DNA from: Epiperipatus broadwayi
Lineage: Eukaryota > Onychophora > Udeonychophora > Euonychophora > Peripatidae
DNA length: 64,000 nucleotides
Assembly: GCA_028023455.1 (NCBI GenBank)
Contig: JAQFVV010000152.1
Coordinates: forward strand, 2,728,001 to 2,792,000
Direction of reading: 5' to 3'
Below are positions 57,377 through 64,000 of this stretch, piece by piece. The notes below the pieces were generated by a model. The model made no database searches. It was not told the origin of the DNA and saw only the letters and a program-made list of their open reading frames with translations. Positions within the stretch are counted from its first letter, which is position 1. The number at the start of each line of letters is the position of its first letter. Made by a program: the position numbers and the translations under genes.

Positions 57377-59850
57377 CAGGGGTGTCCAACTTTTGTGTAC
57401 ATAAGATCGACTTTTTATTTTGAAAATGTGTTGCGATCAACTTGTCATAGATGTAGAATAAGTGGAGGGAGATGTGAAATACATACTCTTTTTATATATA
57501 CCTACATAAAAAATAACAATTATTTAACAGACTAAAAAACTCATGTCAGTGTGAGTTAAAGCAACATAAGTAATTTATTAATTCAAATTAGTTACTGATA
57601 CAGATTTAGAATTTATTTTATTATCTTAACATTAATGGAAAGACTGTGTTTGCATGTTTCTAACCAAGGAATCATAATTAGGTGTATATCCTGACAAAGA
57701 TAATAATAAAGAATCCTCAGTATGGGGATCAGTTAGGACTTAACGTTGTTTAGTCTTCGTAATGCCAATTCACACAGGTATGTCGATCCAAAACAAGAAT
57801 AAATATATTCATTACATTTGATGATATTGGGATATTTTTCTTGGTGGACATATTTCCAAAAATCTTCTTCAAATTTTCTAGCTTGTAAGATTAAATCAGT
57901 TTGTAAAATTATAATTTCATTTTCTAATGCCTTTTGCTCTATATGAAATATGTCTGAAATTTTTTGACTAATGCGTTTTACATTTAAATCTTTTTTAAAA
58001 GGAAAAGATATACATTCCACAATTTCTTTAATTTTTTCAAATTCTTGCAATCTTACCTTAAAATCTTCAATTACTTTTTGGATTTCCGCAACATATTTGT
58101 CGATATTATAATTAATATTTTTATGCTTTTGTAGGTGATCTGCCATATTTGGAAAATGATTCAGATTATTTTGTTGCAGATCTATTAGCAAAATAAACTT
58201 TGTCTTATATGCATCTACACAGTTGATCATACCAATTACTGTCTTATTTCTACCTTGTAATTGTAAATTTAAATGACTTAACATTGAAGTAAAATTGGTT
58301 AGAAAAGCTAAGTCACTAAGCCAAGTTTCATCATTTAAATTTTCATATTTACCATCTTGCTCATGGAGAAAATCTATTACTTCAGGCAATAAATCATGAA
58401 ATCATTGCAGAAATTTACCTCTGCTTAACCATCTTACATAGGTATGTAATAATTCAGGTTGGCCTTCATCGAGCTGCAGTTGAAAGAGACATCGTTTGAG
58501 GAAACTTCCTCGAATTGAATTAACAATTTTAAATGTTATGTCCATTACTTCTTTTGTGTTTAGTCTCTTGCTGGCTAACACTTGCTGGTGAATTATGAAG
58601 TGGTAGCTCAAAAAAAGCTGGGAATTTATCTTCATTTTGACATAGGGCTATAAATCCATTTATGCGACCTATCATTGCAGCTGCACCATCTGTTGTTATT
58701 GAAACTAATTTAAAAAGTGGTACTTTCAAATCATTGAGCAAGTTTTTAAAGGCTTTGAATATATCTACACCTCTAGTTCTTTCTTTCAAAGAAATCAGAC
58801 CCAATAATTCCTTAGATGTAAAATCTTTAAAAACCATACTAATGAAAACAAGTAATTGTGCTATATCACTTATATCTGTTGATTCATCACATTGAAGGGA
58901 AAACATCTATTAATATCATTATATAACTGTTCTTTTACATTTCCACTCATCTTCTTAATTTGTCACACCAGTGTTTCGAGACAGTTGCAGATCTTAAATT
59001 GCAGCAATAATTTCACTCGTTATGAAAATTGTTAAAAATGTGAATCTGACATTTCCAAGTTTCCTTTACAAATTCACCCTCGGAAAATGGTTTACATTTT
59101 TTTGCTAAAAGATAGCTTACTTTGAATAATGCAGTGGTTACTGCTTGTGACTTCAACATTGGCTTTTTAAAAACTTTTTGTTGATTTTTTAATTGAGTTT
59201 TAAGATCCCTAACTTTGTTTTCTCAATTTGGTACTTTGTGGATAATCTGTTTGATACTTGTTATGTAAAGCTAAAAAATGTCTCTCCAGATTACCCTTTT
59301 TAGCAATGGCTTTCAAGGTAAAGCATATTAAGCAACAACATTTATCATTCACCATTGTAAAAAAGTAGTAGAGTTCTCATTCTTCATTGAAATGATAAGT
59401 TTTCGATTTTTTTGGTTTACTACTCATGTTCATGGGTATACTAAAATGAAAAAAAGAAATATTTATGACAATTTTATTTCCCCAAACTTAACTGATAAAA
59501 ATTAAATATTCAAAGTAAATAATAAATATTGAATTAAATATTTTCTATGAAAATTAAAAACTCATGAACTGCGATCATTAATTTCATTAATGACTTCAGC
59601 TTAAATGTCTGTTGCCGAGAAGGCTCATTAATCAAGTAAGTAGATAGATAAGAAAAGCCACAATTTAAATTAAAGCATAAGAAAAGGTAATTGAAACTCA
59701 ATGTGGTCACCGTCAATAGATAATATTGATTAATAATATTGTTAATACAGGGGCGCTACTATGTTCTGAATATTAGAGAATGAACACTTAGTAATGAAAA
59801 CTGGGAGTTTTTCTATCAAATCTTTCTCTTCCCCTGCATAAGTCATAACT
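57369..59850 (-). mobile_element. hAT transposon nested in the Gypsy gag
   Basis: CAGGGGTGTCCAACTTTTG at 57377 is a classic hAT terminal sequence; the 8 bases before it (GTCTTGAC, 57369-57376) would be the target duplication. It contains a transposase on the minus strand (59430-57733). I cannot find the matching right terminus or second GTCTTGAC; CCCCTG at 59831-59836 matches only six terminal bases. The right boundary is therefore approximate and lies between 59430 and about 60020. Confidence 0.75.
57733..59430 (-). pseudogene. hAT transposase (GTF2IRD2/ZBED-like lineage), broken
   Basis: Starts near 59427 (MNMSSKPKKSKTYHFNEE, then a stop where W is usual). A BED-type zinc finger follows (CCLICFTLKAIAKKGNLERH, FLALH). 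The catalytic region comes next: LQCDESTDISDIAQLLVF with the first D, TTDGAAAMIGRINGF with the second, then IIHQQVLASK and a WLSRGKFLQ block. The C-terminal hAT dimerisation end is ENEIIILQTD ... STYLCELALRRLNNVKS, stopping at 57733. Length (about 560 codons) is near that of the family. There are several breaks: a stop after FNEE, a frameshift near 58630 and a stop near 58400. The closest known relatives by motif are the transposases domesticated as GTF2IRD2- and ZBED-type genes. Confidence 0.85.
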
Positions 59851-60024
59851 TGTTGACAACTTTAAGTCTTATGTTTTAGTTTTTAACACTATGTTATTAA
59901 ATCTTAGTAAAGACAAAAACTCCAGCTGAGTAATTGATAAATAGTGCTGGTCCAGTGATTTTGCCTTTCTTAGATTTATTTTTAATTTTCAGCTCTTGGT
60001 TTCCAGGTGTGAGTCAGAATGATT

Positions 60025-61060
60025 TCCAAGAAATATGTTTATGTGGCGATTACTGTGTTTCAGTCAACAAGGCATTAAATCAACATAGTACCCCGTCCCA
60101 AACTCCAGCAAAATCATAGCGTCACTACAGAAATCAAAATTCTTTGGTAAACTAGATCTTAACGCATTCCATCAAATCCCAGTCACAAAAGAGACCCTGG
60201 AAATTCTGACTCTTACGACCCACCTAAGGCTATATAAGTGCAACCGACTCTCATTTGGCATAGCGTCAGCACGTAATATTTTCCAGACAAAGATTGAAAC
60301 CCCTCAGTGGACTTAAAGGCATCACTCCTTACTTTGACGACAGTTTGATCACTGCTAACTCGGAAAGAGAATTGAGCACATGTTTATACAAAGCCTGCAA
60401 TAGGCTAAATGAATTTGGTGCCAAACTAAACACAAAAAAATGTATTTGGAAATCATCAGAAATTAAATTCCTGGGTGACAATGTTTCAAGTGCAGGCACT
60501 AAGGCCTCCCCTGAGAAAGTCAAAACCATATCAGAAGCGATGAGACCTAACAGCATAAAACAGCTCCAGACGTGTCTAGGCTTAGTAAATTATTTCAAGA
60601 TTTTTTTGGATGGTAAGGCACATATAGTGAAGCCACTATCACCTATTAAAAAAGAATCAAAAATGGCAGTGGAAAGCTCCACAAGAACTAGTGTTTTGAC
60701 ACACCAAGGCCCTACTTACATCCAAAAAGTTACCCTGATGACCGATGCATCAGATTACGGTGTGGGAGGTGTTCTGCCACCCAGCCCAAGTAGAATGGCC
60801 CATAGCACATGCTAGTTATCTAAGGCTGAGAGGAACTACACAGCCAACGGGATAAGGAAGTTCTAGCCATAATATTTAGACTCTAGAAATTCCACCAATA
60901 TATATACAGACACCATTTCCGCATTGTGACCAACCACACACCATTACTGGGACTAGGCACGAAGCAGATGCCTGAACATGAGCCCACGGATGCTAAGATG
61001 GCTCAATATCCTTGCAGGCTACAAATATAATAGTATTGAATACAAAAGTCACTAGAATAG
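60025..61060 (+). pseudogene. Gypsy reverse transcriptase and RNase H relic
   Basis: LCGDYCVSVNKALNQ begins the RT domain, then FFGKLDLNAFHQIPVTKET (motif A LDL--AFHQI), LSFGIASARNIFQ (motif B) and, after a frameshift, YFDDSLITA (catalytic motif C, YFDD). Next come KCIWKSSEIKFLGDNVSSAG, CLGLVNYFKIFL (connection) and the RNase H start MTDASDYGVGGVL. Frames break at about 60125, 60300 and 60815, and RNase H continues in other frames to about 61060. The hAT/Gypsy junction lies just upstream. The protease region is missing. Confidence 0.85.
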
Positions 61061-61379
61061 ATCATGCTGATGCTCTTTTGCGAATGCCAAATTAAACAGA
61101 AGACGGTGTCAACATAGTAGATATAAACTACATCAACACACTGGAAAGCAAAACCCTAAATAGCATAAAAGTAGCTGAATGGGCTAGAGAAGACACCGGA
61201 TACAGTCGGATGATCGAAAAAATAAGCAAGGGCTAGCTCAATCAATGACCGCCTTTTTTACACATAGAACTGTGGAAATCGAGAGAAAACCTCTCTATGT
61301 GCAAGGGATGCATACTCAGAAGAGACCAAGTCCTGATTCCAAACAAAGGCAGGAGTCAAATCCTCAAAATAATACATGA

Positions 61380-62183
61380 AGGCCATCCAGGCATCGTCAG
61401 AGCAAAAGCACTAGCCCATAGTTGTCTGGTGGCCTAATATTAACAGCGATATAGAAAACTACATTAAAAACTGCCAGTCATATGCAAATGCACCCCTAGG
61501 CAGATTTGAACCTTGGAGAGAAACAGATAAACTGTGGCAAAGGGTACATATAGACCAGTGATCCTATCCAAGGACAACTATTCTTAGTAGCTGTGGATGC
61601 CTATTCAGGTTGGGCCGAGTACAAAGCAGTCAGAAACACGAGCACCGAAAAAACCGTTGATAAACTAATAAAAATATTGGCATACCATGGTTTTCTGGAA
61701 AACTTGTTTTCAGATAATGGTACAAGCTTCACATCAGAAAAATTTGCGGAGTACATGCAGGAATGGGGAATAAACCACATACCAATACCATCTTACCACT
61801 CCCAATCAAATGGACTAGCTGAAAAAGCTGTGCAACACTTGAAGTTGGCAATAAACAAAATGGAAAATCTCAAACTGCAACATGCAGTACTAAATGCACT
61901 ACTGCACCAACATTCAACACCCACACTCAAATCTGGCACATCACCATCAGAGAAATACCTAGAACAAAAACTACGGACAAAATTAAACAAAATAGTAGCA
62001 ACTGAAAAAGTTAAGTCACCCACTAAATGCAAAAACAAATTTTCACCAAATGACCGAGACTGGGTCCAAAATAATCAAGATAAAAAATGGTCAAATGGAG
62101 TAGTATATCACTTGAGCAATCAAGTTGTTGCCATCCGGATGGTGGACGGAAAAATACTTCATAAACATATTAATCAACTATGA
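61380..62183 (+). pseudogene. Gypsy integrase relic
   Basis: An H2C2 zinc-binding relic (HPGIVRAKALAHS, WPNINSDIENYIKNCQSY) at about 61380-61490 precedes the catalytic core, open from 61593 to a stop at 62183 (196 codons). Core residues: D in VDAYSGWAEY, D in FSDNGTSFTSEKF, E in NGLAEKAVQHLK, with the spacing expected of DDE integrases. The C-terminus (PNDRDWVQNNQDKKWSNGVV, VDGKILHKHINQL) is the usual Gypsy GPY-like tail region. The core frame is intact, but the preceding frames are broken, so no functional polyprotein is made. Confidence 0.88.
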
Positions 62184-62395
62184 AAGAATAACAGCAAGTT
62201 TACTTTCGAAGTTAAATCGAAAATAGAAACAGAAAATGTAGACTGGGAATAAGCGAGTAAAACCTAATGCTAATAATTTTGCAACATTAGAATCCAACCC
62301 TCCACTATACCCTAGGCACAAGAGGAAACCCCCACCCACTTTGGCGACTACGCTCTTAATTTAGAGCAGAAACCGAAAACCCTCTGATCTCTGAA

Positions 62396-62408
62396 CTGGG
62401 GGGAGGTG
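62396..62408 (+). other. Polypurine tract
   Basis: CTGGGGGGAGGTG, a purine-rich run directly 5' of the 3' LTR, is the expected plus-strand priming site for reverse transcription. Confidence 0.75.
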
Positions 62409-63181
62409 TGCTAAATACGCATATATTAAAATAAAAATCTGATCAAACTTAGTAAAAATGAAAAAGAGAGAAAATGTTTAAGTTAAAATAAGTATGTGCG
62501 TGTATAAACATAATGTCATAAAAATGCTATAAACTAATTACGCGAATTTATATTAAAGATCAGCAACTCTGATTAAACAGCAAATAGCCTTATAGCAAAT
62601 TAATTAAATGCCATTGGAAAACACGTATTAAATTCCTGACAAGAATCATCTGAAAAAAAGAAGAGAAATTAATTATAAAAATAAAAACTCGTACAATTAA
62701 TTTGATTAAACAAAAATGCAGGTTGGAATGTAATAACATTATTACTACCACGTGGTGCAGATGGATTCCAATCAATGAGATTAGTAAAACAAAAACGTGA
62801 ACCTGGATCGTCACCAAAAGTGGAAAGAGAACATTATTAGCTACTTGTAGCCCATGAAGAATGGATGTGTTTCTTCCACTGACAATTATTGTCAGCCTTG
62901 CCAACTGGCCACTCCAAGAACTATTTCTCTCTGGACTCTTAACTAATTCTCAAGACAGCAGTACTTGGCCATAGAACCCACATAAATCAATTGCCTTGAA
63001 CTCATTGTACTAGTATGTGATAACTTCGAATGTGAAGTGCTGGAACATTTAGAATAACTGTTTATAATTATAAGAGTATCAACTAATAAATTGCCATGCC
63101 GCCTGGGATTATATTAGTTATTTTTTCCTATTAAATTTGCAATCCAGCTGTGCAACAACTTGGTCACCGCTGGACATATCA
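62409..63181 (+). repeat. Gypsy 3' LTR
   Basis: Starts TGCTAAATACGCATATATTA and ends ACCGCTGGACATATCA. It carries about 50 bp more than the 5' LTR, mainly near 63000-63045 (TCATTGTACTAGTATGTGAT region) and a short insertion near 62860. The antisense open frame is 104 codons here (62904-62590). Confidence 0.9.
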
Positions 63182-64000
63182 CATATTAATATAAATACAT
63201 ATTTTTGGGGAACCTCATATGTTCAATAATAGAACATTAGTGATTTCCACAACTTTTTGTGACTGTCTACTTTCTTTATAAACACTTTTCTTTGCAGAGC
63301 AAAATTTAAAAATTTACCATGGAAGGTTTGATTAATATTTCATATTACACATATTACTTCCTCAAGATAGTCTATTTTATGGTTGCTCTTAGGTCAAAAA
63401 AGCACCGAGTATTATTTTTAGTGTTGAAACATGACTTCTTTTCTACCAACATGTCAGTCTTTATAATAATAATGATTACTATTATTAGTGGAGTGGATGG
63501 ATATCTTATCATGAGAACATATATCTTCATGTGAAAACAATTGTCTCCACTTGGAAAACCTAGACACTATTATATGAACTCTTGGTTAATACCAAAATAT
63601 AAAACTCTAATGTATCAAAGATATATATATTGAACCAACCGCCTCTCAACTTCAACTAAAATTAAATACTGGGAAACAAAAAAACTATCGACAAAAAATA
63701 TCAATTAATATTTTATTATACTTTGTCCTCCTAAACTTCCCTCCCAGAAAGTGGTTGGTTTTCAGGTAAAGTGTCAACTATCATCAGTAGCGAACTACCA
63801 ATAACACCCAATGCTCGACTACCAAATATACACTGACCAAATAAACACTTTATTTTATTAAAAAAAAAAAGAAAATCCCTTAGGCGCCAGCTAGTTACGT
63901 TAGAATTAGCATGTCCATCTGATCAGCATTATTTGGTACCTGAAATCCCCGCTAGCTCAACCGGTTTCCAACTATCCACTAATACACAAACAAAAGGTAT
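63182..64000. other. No gene recognised
   Basis: The sequence becomes less AT-rich after about 63880 (CTTAGGCGCCAGCTAG, CCCGCTAGCTCAACCGG), perhaps the start of another element beyond the window. Frame 63319-63534 is hydrophobic with no motif. Confidence 0.4.

Larger units (their letters stand above)
56355..63181 (+). mobile_element. Gypsy-type LTR retrotransposon with nested hAT
   Basis: Two direct LTRs (56355-57078, 62409-63181) enclose relics of gag, RT, RNase H and integrase in the Gypsy order (integrase last). A primer-binding-site candidate follows the 5' LTR and a purine tract precedes the 3' LTR. All frames are broken. The part between early gag and mid RT is replaced or interrupted by a hAT element. 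The flanks (CATCC before, CATAT after) match at only three of five positions, so no clean target duplication is claimed. Confidence 0.9.

Noticed and set aside
59831-59836. CCCCTG as the right terminus of the hAT element
   Set aside because: Only six bases match the left end, the adjoining 8 bp do not match GTCTTGAC, and the following sequence does not resume the Gypsy frame.
56350-63186. Target-site duplication around the Gypsy element
   Set aside because: CATCC and CATAT share only three bases, and other registers do not align both LTR ends.
1-64000. CRISPR array, bacterial operons or rRNA genes
   Set aside because: No regularly spaced short repeats, no operon-like ORF runs and no rRNA-like sequence were seen; the window is eukaryotic.

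Overview
The window is a gene-poor, strongly AT-rich stretch (roughly three quarters A+T by eye) of an animal nuclear genome, almost certainly an invertebrate. The evidence is eukaryotic: non-LTR retrotransposons of an RTE/BovB-like type, three Penelope-like element (PLE) fragments, a Gypsy LTR retrotransposon with a nested hAT transposon, a solo LTR, tRNA-derived SINEs and exon-like segments behind polypyrimidine-AG acceptors. I cannot name the species. No rRNA gene, intact tRNA, bacterial gene or CRISPR array is visible.

Layout. 0-10.6 kb: relic of a non-LTR reverse transcriptase (minus), a solo LTR with 5-bp target-site duplications, a dispersed repeat whose second copy lies inverted at 39.3-39.9 kb, an unidentified coiled-coil relic, a tRNA-derived SINE and a decayed PLE with RT plus GIY-YIG endonuclease. 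10.6-22.4 kb: foldback repeats, a second PLE between inverted terminal repeats, two head-to-head SINEs and an old RTE 3' end. 22.4-40.8 kb: mostly featureless AT-rich DNA, with one candidate exon, one cleanly inserted 5'-truncated tRNA-like SINE (14-bp duplications), a near-perfect 54-bp hairpin and an inverted repeat pair. 40.8-49 kb: a hammerhead-bearing repeat, a 0.55-kb palindrome carrying a proline-rich exon-like ORF in each arm, and two head-to-tail full-length but broken RTE elements. 49-56 kb: another inverted/direct repeat cluster, a further hammerhead repeat, a diverged duplicated block and the C-terminus of a second LINE type. 56.35-63.2 kb: a Gypsy element with both LTRs, gag, RT, RNase H and integrase relics, with a hAT inserted in gag.

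Most interesting: a dispersed foldback family (copies near 13.8, 21.9, 40.8, 43.8 and 51.9 kb, plus fragments) carries a type I hammerhead ribozyme with a minimal palindromic stem III (ACTAGT). The copy at 40920-40978 (minus) has a complete canonical core: CTGATGA, a 4-bp stem II, GAAA, cleavage-site C, and a two-part stem I with an internal loop. The copy at 43758-43936 is truncated at one end and flanked by perfect 9-bp duplications inside a LINE, which points to reverse-transcription-based insertion. Hammerheads are known in PLEs and in small non-autonomous 'retrozymes', and PLE relics lie in this same window, so I infer a PLE-dependent, ribozyme-bearing non-autonomous retroelement. A second foldback family at 17.2-17.9 kb has the same architecture and a decayed core.

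No intact autonomous element is present: every RT, integrase and transposase frame is interrupted. Host genes are represented at most by two candidate terminal exons (23398-23510 and 41572-41694).
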